A stretch of 43,491 nucleotides of DNA from an uncultured Lewinella sp. (GCA_937949535.1 CALEDI010000100.1:1-43491); one strand, 5' to 3'; shown: positions 9,217 through 17,482, numbered from the stretch's first letter. The notes: generated by a model not told the origin, from the sequence alone. Made by a program: numbers and translations.

Positions 9217-9233
9217 GCGCGGCCGCAGGTGCA
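9217..9233 (+). repeat. 17-bp word, exact copy (intergenic)
   Basis: GCGCGGCCGCAGGTGCA about 110 bp upstream of the SPFH start codon, unpaired with any nearby inverted copy. Confidence 0.95.
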
Positions 9234-9299
9234 TGCTTGGTTTATTTGTTGGGTTCGGCACGCTAGACTTAAGGTGATAAGAATGCTAGTGAACGTGCT

Positions 9300-9312
9300 C
9301 GCCTGTCGAGTT
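9300..9312 (+). repeat. CGCCTGTCGAGTT word
   Basis: The same 13 bases occur at 21413-21425 and, inverted, at 43346-43358. The word contains a short CTCG/CGAG palindrome when the flank is included. Confidence 0.7.
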
Positions 9313-9399
9313 TGGAGAAAACTGCGGGGGCTTCCTGAAAAAATATTTCTACCGCCCGTTACCCCTCTAAGCCGCATAAACACTAGCCTCTAGCCCCAC

Positions 9400-9631
9400 A
9401 ATACCTTTACCGTTTTACCACTCGCGCCAACTTTTTTGAATAAAAATCATCAGAAGCTGTGACCATTTTCAAATACCGCCGTCACAAGAGCGTCTCCCAA
9501 GGAGAGAAAGCTTATACAACAAGCAAACTTCTCAGCGGTGATGACAAAGAATTAGGTTTTTTCATGATATGAATATGGGTTTTAGGTGTTTTCAGGAAGG
9601 CCCGGGCAATTTGTCCGGGCCTTCTTCTTTT
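9400..9631 (+). ncRNA. Possible small transcript with its own terminator
   Basis: A TACCTTTA box near 9400 (7 of 8 to TAnnTTTG) is followed about 190 bp later by a strong intrinsic terminator (9596-9631), with no known gene between. The terminator must end something, because the xseA promoter lies after it. The interval could be a small RNA, or it could encode a 37-residue peptide (GTG at 9459 to TGA at 9572, starting VTIFKYRRHKSVSQGEK). Neither matches a family I recognise. Confidence 0.3.
9596..9631 (+). terminator. Intrinsic terminator upstream of xseA
   Basis: Perfect 10-bp stem GAAGGCCCGG / CCGGGCCTTC with a 9-nt loop, followed by TTCTTTT. Confidence 0.85.
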
Positions 9632-9645
9632 GTGTTGGTAGGTTA

Positions 9646-9653
9646 TACCTTTG
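9646..9653 (+). promoter_or_regulatory. -7 box of xseA
   Basis: TACCTTTG, a full match to TAnnTTTG, 25 nt before the GTG at 9679. It decides the start: an in-frame GTG at 9586 lies before both the terminator and the promoter. Confidence 0.75.
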
Positions 9654-9678
9654 CCTGCCTTACTCCCAACCAGCTAAC

Positions 9679-10914
9679 GTGACTCCAGAAACCTACCAAC
9701 TAGCAGACCTGACGAGCTTCATCCGGCGCGTCTTTGCCCTCAACCTGCCCCAGCCGGTTTGGGTAGCGGCGGAGTTGGCGCAAGCCAACGACTCGCGTGG
9801 CCATCGTTGGCTGACCTTGGTACAGAAAGACCCTGAAACCGACCAAATCGTCGCCCAGCTAGAAGGCATCGTCTGGAACAACAAACTTCGGGAACTACAC
9901 CAAACCCACGGGCTACAACTCATCAATGGTTTACTGCAGCAGGGCATGTCGGTCCGGTTGCGGGTAAGCGCCAACTTCCATGAACGCTACGGCCTCCGCC
10001 TATCGGTAGAAGAGGTGGACCCCGCGCATACCATCGGAGAGCTAGAGCGCCGCCGCCAACTTACGCTCCAAAGGCTTTCCGCCGAAGACCTGCTCGGCCG
10101 CAACGCCCGCTTGCCCCTCGCGCTGGCTCCGCAGCGCCTAGCCGTCATCTCCTCCGGCAGCGCCGCTGGCTTGGCCGATTTCCGAGAACAACTCGATGCC
10201 AACCCCTACGGCTACCAGTTTAAACTCAAACTTTTTACCGCAGCCATGCAGGGCGTACAGACGAGCCCCGAGATCATCCGTCGCCTACGGGAAATCAGCC
10301 GCAACTGGCAAGACCGTTTCGATGCCGTAGTGATTGTTCGTGGTGGCGGTGGCCGTACCGACCTCGCTGCCTTCGACGACGAGCCCCTCTGCCGGGCAGT
10401 TGCCGAACACGACCTGCCCGTAATTGTAGGCATCGGCCACGAAACAGACGAGACCGTACTAGACCGCGTAGCGCACCGCAGCCTCAAAACACCCACTGCT
10501 GTTGCCGTATTCCTGATCGAGCAGCTCATCAGGTCGGAGGTGAACGTATTGCAGCTTGGCCGCCGCATTGCGCAGGCTACCCAGCAGGCCATCAGCGCAG
10601 AACGCCCTCGCCTAGACCGACTGGCCCGAACAAACCGCCAATTGGCCCAGTCGGCCATCAATACCGAACAGTTTCGGCTAGACCGACTAGAAGCAGACCT
10701 CAAACGATTACCCCCAGCCGCCCTAGCTTCCGCCAACGACCAACTTCGTCATTTTGAACAATTGCTCACCGCCCTGCGCCCCGAGACAACACTTGCGCGC
10801 GGCTACGCCCTCGTGAGCCAAGATGGGCGCCTCGTCGTTAGGCCCGAAGACATCGAAGCCGGAGAGCTGGATGTTCGGCTGAAAGACGGAAGGTTGAAGG
10901 TAGTTCCCGTTTAG
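9679..10914 (+). CDS. xseA: Exodeoxyribonuclease VII large subunit
   Basis: 411 residues from the GTG at 9679. An N-terminal OB-fold (about 1-100) is followed by the catalytic domain with RGGGG (R221-G225), the FDDE segment and VGIGHETDE (His254, Asp257), then KTPTAVA, which together are diagnostic of XseA. A coiled-coil tail follows. The enzyme degrades single-stranded DNA processively to oligonucleotides together with multiple XseB subunits. The small-subunit gene xseB, usually close in Bacteroidota, is not adjacent, so it must lie elsewhere. GTG is chosen because the promoter is just upstream and ETYQLADLTSFIRRVF is the normal N-terminus. Confidence 0.93.
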   Translation: MTPETYQLADLTSFIRRVFALNLPQPVWVAAELAQANDSRGHRWLTLVQKDPETDQIVAQLEGIVWNNKLRELHQTHGLQLINGLLQQGMSVRLRVSANFHERYGLRLSVEEVDPAHTIGELERRRQLTLQRLSAEDLLGRNARLPLALAPQRLAVISSGSAAGLADFREQLDANPYGYQFKLKLFTAAMQGVQTSPEIIRRLREISRNWQDRFDAVVIVRGGGGRTDLAAFDDEPLCRAVAEHDLPVIVGIGHETDETVLDRVAHRSLKTPTAVAVFLIEQLIRSEVNVLQLGRRIAQATQQAISAERPRLDRLARTNRQLAQSAINTEQFRLDRLEADLKRLPPAALASANDQLRHFEQLLTALRPETTLARGYALVSQDGRLVVRPEDIEAGELDVRLKDGRLKVVPV

Positions 10915-10987
10915 GGAGGTTGTTGAGTATTATGGTTGGTAGCGTAAAAGCTTTCCTCAATATCACTTTATTCGCTGTTTTTGCGTT

Positions 10988-11704
10988 ATGAAGCCAATGA
11001 AAAAGCGCCGAATACTCCTCCTACTCCTACTGGCCGTTGTCATCATTTTGGCCCTGCCCGAACTGTTCCACCAAAACGAAGGCAAATCCCGCACCACCGG
11101 CTCCGCCGGCAAAGGCAAGATCGAGAACGCTTGGCTGATCCCCTACACCGGCGAAAACTACCGCTATTTTAGCCCGCTGAGCTACTACCTACTCAACCGA
11201 GGCTACGCCCACCACCGGGCCCATGATGCCATCTTGGCGGCCTACCAAACCTGTGAGACGACCTGCCCCGGCGTCCAGTTTCGCCTCATGGAGTGCGGCA
11301 ACAAACACGGCGGAAAAATGTGGCCGCACCGCACCCACCAAGCTGGCCTCTCGGCAGATTTCATGCTGCCCAAAACCAAAAAAGGCAAGCCCCACCGCTG
11401 GTTTGATCGCCTCGGCGTTTGGCACTACGCCCTGCAAACCGACAACGCGGGCAACTACACCTCCGGCGTAGCCGTAGACTTCGAAACCATGGCCCAACAC
11501 CTCCTCGCCCTAGACGATGCGGCCCGCAAAAACAGCCTACGCATCAAGAAGGTAATCCTGAAAATTGAACTCAAAGACGACTTCTTCAAGACCGCAAGCG
11601 GAAAGAAGGTGAAAGCCCGAGGCATCTACTTCGCCCAAGCCCTGCCAGACGTCGTAAACCAACTACACGACGATCATTACCACGTAGATTTTACTTTGGA
11701 GTAA
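10988..11704 (+). CDS. MepA-like LAS-family murein endopeptidase
   Basis: 238 residues with an N-terminal membrane anchor or uncleaved signal (RRILLLLLLAVVIILALP). The zinc site of the LAS/M74 metallopeptidases is recognisable. HRTHQAGLSAD gives His114, His117 and Asp124, and DDHYHVDF gives His230 and His232, aligning with the ligand and catalytic positions of MepA. These enzymes cut D-Ala-meso-DAP cross-links in peptidoglycan, so a periplasmic wall-remodelling role is likely. Bond specificity is inferred. It follows xseA by 73 bp and ends in a hairpin shared with a convergent gene. Confidence 0.72.
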   Translation: MKPMKKRRILLLLLLAVVIILALPELFHQNEGKSRTTGSAGKGKIENAWLIPYTGENYRYFSPLSYYLLNRGYAHHRAHDAILAAYQTCETTCPGVQFRLMECGNKHGGKMWPHRTHQAGLSADFMLPKTKKGKPHRWFDRLGVWHYALQTDNAGNYTSGVAVDFETMAQHLLALDDAARKNSLRIKKVILKIELKDDFFKTASGKKVKARGIYFAQALPDVVNQLHDDHYHVDFTLE

Positions 11705-11707
11705 GTT

Positions 11708-11741
11708 GCCTCCGGCAACGAGCAACGTCACCGCCGGAGGC
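11708..11741. terminator. Hairpin between convergent genes
   Basis: Perfect 9-bp stem GCCTCCGGC / GCCGGAGGC starting 4 nt after the endopeptidase stop. There is no U-tract on either strand, so termination is only inferred. Confidence 0.45.
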
Positions 11742-11753
11742 CGTTCACTTCAG

Positions 11754-12479
11754 CTACTTCCGCAGGCTCCAAATCTCATGCAGCGGCTTCCCTTTGGAGC
11801 TAACGCCTCGGTGTACCCAGTCTCCGTTCGCCAGTTTGTAATCGAAGCTTAACTGGGAGCCGGAGCGTTCGGGGTCGCGGCTGAAGAACTCGATTTTCTC
11901 GATGTACATCCCGTTCTCGTCGGTGGTGTAGGCGCCTCCGCCGGTTGCCCGGAACTGTTTTTTGGCGATGTCGAAGGCGATCCATTGGAAGCGGGAGCCG
12001 GAGAGGATTTTCATGGTTTTGCGGGGCGAGTTGCGGCGCTCGCTTAAGTCTTGCATCTTGCCATCGCGTTTTCGGCCAACGATTTCCCAAGCTCCGGGCA
12101 GGGCTCCGGGAGCCATGGCGTCGGTACGGTCCCAGATTTTATCTCCGTTGAAGATGAGCTTTCCGGCCACCAGCTCGTAGGGCATGGTGGTTACGCTGCC
12201 TACTTTGGTGGAGTCTGAAGAGTCGAACTCGTAGGTGATGCTGAAGTTGTCCCAGTCGGCGCGCCAGCGGCCGCCGAGGGTAGCAATGAATTCGCCCGAT
12301 TTTTTGTTGTAGGCCGTCATCACCATGAAGCCGTCGGCTACCGTCATGGTGAGCTGCGAGACGCGGCCTTCCCCATCGGTAAACGTCGATTCCCACGCGC
12401 CGAGAAGCTCGGTGGTGGAGGATTGGGCGGAGAGCATAGTACCAAAAACAAGACTGAGTACAAGTAGTAAAGGACGCAT
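11754..12479 (-). CDS. Secreted protein, unknown function
   Basis: 241 residues from the ATG that opens a signal peptide (MRPLLLVLSLVFGTMLSAQ); an upstream start would add seven polar residues before it. The mature protein has two related segments, LLGAWESTFTDGEGRV and LPGAWEIVGRKRDGKM, about 100 residues apart, suggesting a duplicated lipocalin-like beta domain. Proteins like this are usually listed only as membrane or secreted proteins in Bacteroidota. A GACCTTTG box (minus strand, 12498-12505) lies 18 nt upstream and forms a divergent promoter pair with the next gene. Confidence 0.72.
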   Translation of the reverse strand: MRPLLLVLSLVFGTMLSAQSSTTELLGAWESTFTDGEGRVSQLTMTVADGFMVMTAYNKKSGEFIATLGGRWRADWDNFSITYEFDSSDSTKVGSVTTMPYELVAGKLIFNGDKIWDRTDAMAPGALPGAWEIVGRKRDGKMQDLSERRNSPRKTMKILSGSRFQWIAFDIAKKQFRATGGGAYTTDENGMYIEKIEFFSRDPERSGSQLSFDYKLANGDWVHRGVSSKGKPLHEIWSLRK

Positions 12480-12497
12480 AGAAGGAGAGGTTTGGGG

Positions 12498-12505
12498 CAA
12501 AGGTC
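12498..12505 (-). promoter_or_regulatory. -7 box of secreted-protein gene
   Basis: GACCTTTG on the minus strand, 7 of 8 to TAnnTTTG, 18 nt before the ATG at 12479. Confidence 0.5.
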
Positions 12506-12531
12506 GTGATTTTCTCTTTCGCCCAATAGCC

Positions 12532-12539
12532 TATCTTTG
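12532..12539 (+). promoter_or_regulatory. -7 box of Nudix-like gene
   Basis: TATCTTTG, a full match to TAnnTTTG, about 60 nt before the ATG at 12600. Confidence 0.6.
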
Positions 12540-12599
12540 CACTGAACGATTTACCTTCGGGGCCGTTACAACCTTATCCGACAGCATTTTCGCCTACGG

Positions 12600-13010
12600 A
12601 TGAACCTAAGAATACCCTTAATTATGGGCTTACGTAAAACCGCTTCTCTAATCATTTACCGCTTTCGTGAGCGTGGCCTAGAGGTCTTCCTCACCCAACA
12701 ATCCGACGAGTGGGGCTTGCCCGGAGGCGACGTGAAAATGAACGACGACCAAGAGTACATCGAACTGGAACCCAGCGAAGACCAAGAGGAGGCCTTCGCC
12801 GTAGAAGGCGACTGGCACGAAATTCCTTCACTCAAGCAAATGCTTTACGAAGAGTCTGGAGAGCTGAAAGACCGCCTCAAGGAAATTGAGCAAGGTGCGT
12901 TCGTTTCCATCAAAGATGCCCTGAAAGAGCGCCTTTCGGCTGGGCAGGTGGAGTTTCTGCGCGAATTGCGGGACGTTATTGCAGACCGGAACTCTGTTCG
13001 GGATATTTAG
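12600..13010 (+). CDS. Nudix-fold-like protein without a Nudix box
   Basis: 136 residues. The first 45 residues (LRKTASLIIYRFRERGLEVFLTQQ followed by WGLPGGDV at 38-45) look like the first strands of a Nudix hydrolase. The catalytic GX5EX7REUXEEXGU helix that should follow the Pro-Gly-Gly is absent. In its place is an acidic stretch (QEYIELEPSEDQEEAF), then LKQMLYEESGELKDRLKEIEQGAF. It is therefore either a non-catalytic relative or a different fold with a similar start. An alternative ATG lies at 12624. The role is unknown. Confidence 0.6.
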   Translation: MNLRIPLIMGLRKTASLIIYRFRERGLEVFLTQQSDEWGLPGGDVKMNDDQEYIELEPSEDQEEAFAVEGDWHEIPSLKQMLYEESGELKDRLKEIEQGAFVSIKDALKERLSAGQVEFLRELRDVIADRNSVRDI

Positions 13011-13014
13011 TAAT

Positions 13015-13133
13015 GTAATCGCTACCGCACTAGGTAGGGGCAGCACATAAGACACATAGAAACAAAAAACACAAAAAACGAGCCCGCACGAGCGGAGCGA
13101 GCATTGGCTCCTGCTCCTTGCGGTAGCGACTAC
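13015..13133. repeat. Inverted repeat between convergent genes
   Basis: Arms GTAATCGCTACCGCA (13015-13029) and its inverse at 13119-13133 match at 14 of 15 bases, enclosing an A-rich stretch and a small GGAGC/GCTCC hairpin. It starts 4 nt after the Nudix-like stop and may act as a bidirectional terminator. The bases TGTAATCGCT recur in the hairpin at 41402-41454. Confidence 0.65.
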
Positions 13134-13150
13134 ACTACTACCGAACTACA

Positions 13151-14278
13151 CTATTCCAAAACAAAAGCATCAGGATAAATCCGTTGCAACCGTTCTAAGG
13201 CGGCGTTGAGGTCTCCGGGAGAGGTGTACTCTAGGCGGACACCGATGCGGGTTAGGCGGCCTTCGGGTCTGGCAAATGTGTCAAAACCTGCGGCGCGGAT
13301 GCGGTCGATGTTTTTCTCGACGTTGCGCTGAGAGCCGTACATTCCGGTGGCGATGTAAGCTGTTTTTTCTCCGGTGTCGGTTGTTGAAGCGTCGGAGGTA
13401 GGGGTGTTGCGGTTTTGGGCGGGCGGGTCTGCGGACTGAACGTAGGGTTGATTGTCTACGGCGGGGTCGCTGAGGCGGGGCGGCTCGTCGGGGGCTACGC
13501 GGTCGGCATCTACGGGCCTAGGTTCGGGGGAGACGTTGATGCGGTTGGAGGGGAGTTCGGGGCGTTTGGTGGTGGTGCGCACGATGGGCTCGGCCTTGGT
13601 GGTGCGGCTCAATAGGTACTGCGCTGCGGTGTAAATACCGAAGGCGACGACGATGATGGAGAGGCCTGCAACAACCAGCCAGAGCCATTTGCGCAACTCG
13701 GGATGGTAGAAAAGGCCGGTTTTTTCGCCAGACTCATCGGGCTCGGACCGGAATCGTTTGGTCCATTCCAAGCGTTTTTTTATGGGCGCGGCCGCAGGTG
13801 CAGTGGTGGAGTTGGGGAGCATGGGGTCTGCGGCAGGCTGGCGCTGCTTCTCCGTCCTGATGATGGGTCTTAGCTCAATGGCGGGGAGGCCAAAACTGTC
13901 TTTGCTGTAGTTGTCTCCTCCGGAGGTGAAGCTTACCTGGCCATCGAAGTGTTTGAAAAACCGGCCGAGCCCGTCTACGGTAAAGGAGCGCCCCGCATCG
14001 AGGTTTTCCTTCATGTGCTGCAGGAATTCGTTTAGCTCTCGGACGGCTTCGTCGTGTGCAAGGCCATCTCGTTCTTTGAGCGCGCGCAGGATGCGCCCGT
14101 CGTCTAAGACCAAGTTTGCGTTGAAGGTCACTTGCTCCGAGGGCGGAGCGGCCTTGCCCTCTAGTGGGCTGATGAGGGCCGGCTGTGGCAGCCGGCGGAG
14201 CGTCCCGATACCGGGGAGGCAAACCTGCTCGTCTTCCATCAACAAGTGACGAATTGTATCGTTTATGGTGCTTGGCAT
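13151..14278 (-). CDS. HU-CCDC81 / transmembrane / SPOR domain protein
   Basis: 375 residues from the ATG at 14278 (MPSTINDTIRHLLMEDEQVCLPG). The N-terminal ~140 residues resemble the paired HU-CCDC81 domains found in Bacteroidota, with GIGTLRR and DGLGRFFK as their glycine-turn motifs. A polar linker, one membrane helix (about 196-222) and a disordered Pro-rich periplasmic linker follow. The last ~70 residues form a SPOR domain (YIATGMYGSQRNVEKNIDRI), which binds denuded peptidoglycan glycan strands. The protein may link cytoplasmic structures to division-site wall. The 17-bp word encodes APAAAP at 160-165 in the linker. A perfect -7 box ends only 4 nt before the ATG. Confidence 0.85.
   Translation of the reverse strand: MPSTINDTIRHLLMEDEQVCLPGIGTLRRLPQPALISPLEGKAAPPSEQVTFNANLVLDDGRILRALKERDGLAHDEAVRELNEFLQHMKENLDAGRSFTVDGLGRFFKHFDGQVSFTSGGDNYSKDSFGLPAIELRPIIRTEKQRQPAADPMLPNSTTAPAAAPIKKRLEWTKRFRSEPDESGEKTGLFYHPELRKWLWLVVAGLSIIVVAFGIYTAAQYLLSRTTKAEPIVRTTTKRPELPSNRINVSPEPRPVDADRVAPDEPPRLSDPAVDNQPYVQSADPPAQNRNTPTSDASTTDTGEKTAYIATGMYGSQRNVEKNIDRIRAAGFDTFARPEGRLTRIGVRLEYTSPGDLNAALERLQRIYPDAFVLE
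13786..13802 (+). repeat. 17-bp word, exact copy
   Basis: GCGCGGCCGCAGGTGCA on the plus strand; the gene on the minus strand reads it as APAAAP in the cytoplasmic linker of the SPOR protein. Confidence 0.95.
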
Positions 14279-14282
14279 AAGG

Positions 14283-14290
14283 CAAAGATA
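14283..14290 (-). promoter_or_regulatory. -7 box of SPOR-protein gene
   Basis: TATCTTTG on the minus strand, a full match, with only 4 nt to the ATG at 14278. This predicts a leaderless transcript or a later true start. Confidence 0.6.
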
Positions 14291-14345
14291 AGGGTGCGTC
14301 GCAGATTGCGGCTTACTTGATGCATTAACCAAACTAGAATCTTAG

Positions 14346-14424
14346 CTTTCAGGCCTCAGCTTTCAGGCTACCGCCGTTACATTGTGCGTATGCCTGAGCG
14401 TTGAGCGCTAATTACTGAACGCTT
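14346..14424 (+). repeat. Dispersed palindromic repeat, copy B
   Basis: Contains TTTCAGGCTACCGCCGTTAC and a closing GCCTGA, matching the family core, in the space between two divergent genes. Confidence 0.7.
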
Positions 14425-14496
14425 AGGAAGGCGAAAAAAAATGGCACGCCCGCAATCGGTTGTGCACACGTATATTGCGCTTCAAAATTACCAAAT

Positions 14497-14979
14497 ATGA
14501 AATGTTTTCCTGTTGTTTTTCTACTACTATTCCTGTTTAGCTGTAACAACGCTGCTGACACCAACACTGCTGCCACCGAAGCCACCGAAGAGGCAAAGAC
14601 TTCACCGATCCGGGGGATAGTAGACGTTAACCCCCTCAACGACCCAACCCCATTGCCGGAGATGATCAACTTCACTAGCTTAGCTCCGGGCGGGAACCTC
14701 TACTCGCCCCATACCCTGAAGGGAAGGGCCATCGGTAGTTGGTACCATGAAGGAGACTTCCCGATAACAATCGTTGGGGAAGATGGCACCGTGATCGCTT
14801 CCGCACCCGCAACGGCGAAAGGAGATTGGATGCAGGAAGGCTGGGTACCGTACGAAGCGGTTCTGGAATGGGACGCAGAGCCAAACACCAAAGCCAAGCT
14901 CGTTTTTACCCTAAACAACCCCGCCGACGAAGGTGAGGGCAAACGCCGCGCACTAGAAATTCCGGTGTTTTTGAAGTAG
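14497..14979 (+). CDS. Lipoprotein with Gmad2-like domain
   Basis: 160 residues with a lipoprotein signal ending LFSC (Cys16) and a short Thr/Ala/Glu-rich tether. The remaining ~95 residues match the Gmad2 immunoglobulin-like pattern: SPHTLKGRAIGSWYHEGDFP, then GDWMQEGWVPYEAVLEW, then a final beta strand. That domain is found in GerM-type and other envelope proteins and is usually a binding or structural module. The gene stops 14 bp before the vWA gene on the same strand, suggesting one operon. It may anchor or sense something for the two downstream proteins. Confidence 0.78.
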   Translation: MKCFPVVFLLLFLFSCNNAADTNTAATEATEEAKTSPIRGIVDVNPLNDPTPLPEMINFTSLAPGGNLYSPHTLKGRAIGSWYHEGDFPITIVGEDGTVIASAPATAKGDWMQEGWVPYEAVLEWDAEPNTKAKLVFTLNNPADEGEGKRRALEIPVFLK

Positions 14980-14993
14980 CTTACGCAAACTAA

Positions 14994-17369
14994 ATGGCCC
15001 AATTAGCAATAAAACTTTTACGAAAATGGACCGAACTGCGCGAAATCTACGCAGCGCGGGGCAACTTCCTGTTGGGCATCAGGGAAGGAGCGGAGTGGTA
15101 CCTCTTCGTTGAAGAGAAAGAAGCAGCGCTACTCAATAAACAGTTGCACCGCCGCTTGCAGCTAAACGGTACCGCCACTCGGAAGAATGGCTTTGGGAGC
15201 ACCCCGACGGAATGGCGCGGTTTCCTACTGCCCGAAAAAGAAGTTGATCGGTTGGGCATCAACGTCCTCCGAGGCGAACTCGCTTACCTTACGGCCCTGA
15301 AGAACGATTTCAACTGGGGCGTTTACCTCTCGGCCCTAACCGATGCGGTACCACGGACAAAAAAGATTCCCTTGGTGGTAGAGGGGCTTTGGCAGTTCGT
15401 GTTGGGGTATGCAGACCTATTGAACGTTGCGCACCGCGAGGGGAGAGACATCGGCCCGCTGCTGCGCAGCCTACCGGGCGAGGTACCGTTTGAAGACCGC
15501 TTGCCTTCCGAGCAATGCTTGGAGCTGTTGCTACTGCTAGCGCGGAGGGCCTACGCCAATCACTGGGAGGGAGCAGCGTTTGAGCGGCTCTTCGGCGCAG
15601 CGCATGCGGAAGTACGCGCCTTCGTTGGGCCCAACCGGCGGATGCTGGAGCGCGCGCTGGCCAACGGCCGCTCCGCAGGAGCGCGCGCACTGGCCGAGGG
15701 CTTCTACGTCTGCTGCGCCGCCGACCAGGAACTGGTCGTTGTACAAGAACTGCTCGACGATGCCGGAGGGCGGCAACTACACCTTTCCTTGCCGCTAGAG
15801 ATGCGGGAGCGGTTTGGGCCAAGCAATGCGAGCAGCTTAGCAGGGCGGATGAAGTCTCTGCGGAGCAGGCTCAGCTTAAAGGATATCCTCGGCCGTTCAA
15901 CTTCCCCCGCACCTGCGGCCGCGCCAAATTACACTACGCCCTTCGTGCCGCTGCCAAGGGACGGCGCAAAAGAATGGGGCGACCTGACTACGGAAGACCG
16001 CCAAGATTTGCTCACCACGATTGCGCAAGAATGGACCGCCGACTTCCGGCAAGAACTCTACGAACTGGCCAATTGGCGACGGGAAATCTACCTCGGGCAG
16101 GTCGCTACGCACCTCATGGCCCCCGTTATGAATTGGGAACCCACCGACGGTCGGCTGTTGCCCGCATGGAAACTCCCCACCGGGCGCGTGGCCGAGAAAG
16201 CCGCCGAAATTTACGCCGAAGAACTCAAATTTGCCGCCGAAGAATTGGCGGCGTTAGACAATGCCTTGCCGCGCCTAGCCCGGGTCAGGACCCAAGCCGC
16301 GCTAACCCGGTTTGAAGAAAACTTGCCTTACCAACGAACGCCCGTAGCGGCAGCGCGCTGGCGCAAAGCCATCCGTAAGCGCCGCGAAGACCTCCGCAAC
16401 AACGCGGGCTACCGCGCCCAACGAATGCGCGAATTTGGGATCGATAAAACAGAGGAAAGCGAGTTCCGAAGAAGCCTCTGGCTAGACGAAATGCTGAAGA
16501 TCGAAACCGAAGTGCGCCCCTTCATGTCTTACGTCCGTAAGTCGTTCTCGGCGGCCCTACCCGTCGGTACCACCATCGAGTTTGACCCCTACCGCCACCG
16601 CCACGACGGCGTGGAGTTTGACCCCGAAACGGTCCAAGACCAAGACAAATGGCTGCGCGGAGACGTGATGAAAACCCTGCGCGGACGCAAAGACTACGCC
16701 CACATCTGCCAAGTGAATACCTTTTGCCTAGACTACTCCCGCTCCATGACCCACGAGTTGATGCGCGACTTGTTTAAGGTCGTTTTCATCCTCGTGATGG
16801 GCCTTGAAGGCCGCAAATCTTACGACGCCATCCACTTCTTCGGCTCAGACTTTTACGAGGTTGTAAACTTCGATGATAGCGGCAAGTTCACCAACCGGAG
16901 CGTGTTGTTCCGGGTATTGCGGAACATCTCCGAAATACACGTGAACCGCGTCATTTACAGCGGAACGGGCGGGACGAACATCAGCGCCGGCGTCCGGAAA
17001 AGCCACGAAAAACTGAAGACTTTCTCGGAAAAACTCAGGGAGGAACAACCCGACCTGAAATTCGTTACCTCTCTGTTCGTCTTGACCGACGGGCAACCCA
17101 CGATGGGCATTACCGACCTAGATGAGCTTAACGCCTTCATCGAGGATAAGCGCCAAGACGGAGATGTTTCCATCAAAGGCATCTTCCTGAAACACGAAGA
17201 CGACGCCTCAGACATGATCACCCGGATATTCGGCGCAGAAAACGCCGTAGAGTCTTCGACTTTCAAGCAAACCGTTACCACTTTCGTACAGATCATGGGC
17301 CAAACCTACCGTGCGCAGCGCAGGGACTTCCGGGCGGCAGAGAAGCGGAAGCGGCTGTTGGGGGAGTAG
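14994..17369 (+). CDS. Large vWA-domain protein
   Basis: 791 residues, no signal peptide, so probably cytoplasmic. The N-terminal ~300 residues are helical and Leu/Ala/Arg-rich with no family I recognise. A linker at 305-311 (PAPAAAP) is encoded by a 17-bp word copy. A second helical region follows, then a C-terminal vWA domain with an intact metal site: DYSRS (Asp580, Ser582, Ser584), GTGGTN (around Thr661) and TDGQ (Asp699). This layout recalls the vWA partners of MoxR-type AAA ATPases (CobT, NorD, CoxE), but no such ATPase lies nearby. It is flanked by a Gmad2 lipoprotein (14 bp upstream) and an unknown beta-rich protein (113 bp downstream). Confidence 0.82.
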   Translation: MAQLAIKLLRKWTELREIYAARGNFLLGIREGAEWYLFVEEKEAALLNKQLHRRLQLNGTATRKNGFGSTPTEWRGFLLPEKEVDRLGINVLRGELAYLTALKNDFNWGVYLSALTDAVPRTKKIPLVVEGLWQFVLGYADLLNVAHREGRDIGPLLRSLPGEVPFEDRLPSEQCLELLLLLARRAYANHWEGAAFERLFGAAHAEVRAFVGPNRRMLERALANGRSAGARALAEGFYVCCAADQELVVVQELLDDAGGRQLHLSLPLEMRERFGPSNASSLAGRMKSLRSRLSLKDILGRSTSPAPAAAPNYTTPFVPLPRDGAKEWGDLTTEDRQDLLTTIAQEWTADFRQELYELANWRREIYLGQVATHLMAPVMNWEPTDGRLLPAWKLPTGRVAEKAAEIYAEELKFAAEELAALDNALPRLARVRTQAALTRFEENLPYQRTPVAAARWRKAIRKRREDLRNNAGYRAQRMREFGIDKTEESEFRRSLWLDEMLKIETEVRPFMSYVRKSFSAALPVGTTIEFDPYRHRHDGVEFDPETVQDQDKWLRGDVMKTLRGRKDYAHICQVNTFCLDYSRSMTHELMRDLFKVVFILVMGLEGRKSYDAIHFFGSDFYEVVNFDDSGKFTNRSVLFRVLRNISEIHVNRVIYSGTGGTNISAGVRKSHEKLKTFSEKLREEQPDLKFVTSLFVLTDGQPTMGITDLDELNAFIEDKRQDGDVSIKGIFLKHEDDASDMITRIFGAENAVESSTFKQTVTTFVQIMGQTYRAQRRDFRAAEKRKRLLGE
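15909..15924 (-). repeat. 17-bp word, 16 of 17 bases
   Basis: GCACCTGCGGCCGCGC, with C in place of the first T. Read as PAPAAAP in the interdomain linker of the vWA protein. Confidence 0.9.
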
Positions 17370-17370
17370 G

Positions 17371-17387
17371 GCGCGTGCGCGGGTGCT
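17371..17387 (+). repeat. Degenerate 17-bp word after a stop codon
   Basis: 13 of 17 bases match, 2 nt after the vWA stop. The 16 bases at 17382-17397 (GGTGCTGGGGGAGGTT) recur exactly at 28697-28712, again just after a stop codon. Confidence 0.6.
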
Positions 17388-17467
17388 GGGGGAGGTTGAG
17401 AAGAATGTTGATATTACCGGCCGGACGCTCAAAGGTTCGTATGGGCTTACCCTAAATCCATATACCG

Positions 17468-17475
17468 TATATTTA
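17468..17475 (+). promoter_or_regulatory. Possible -7 box of beta-rich gene
   Basis: TATATTTA, 7 of 8 to TAnnTTTG, ending 7 nt before the ATG at 17483. It suggests the third gene can also be transcribed on its own. Confidence 0.4.
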
Positions 17476-17482
17476 TAGCCAA

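Larger units (their letters stand above)
9110..9399. other. Intergenic region with dispersed words
   Basis: No convincing gene. Holds an exact 17-bp word (9217-9233), a GGTGATAAGAATG word near 9272 that is the complement of motifs at 21.4 and 38.4 kb, and the CGCCTGTCGAGTT word at 9300-9312. Confidence 0.7.

Noticed and set aside
9586-9678. Earlier GTG start for xseA
   Set aside because: It would put the start before the terminator and the promoter; the peptide (RAFFFCVGRLYLCLP) is unlike XseA.
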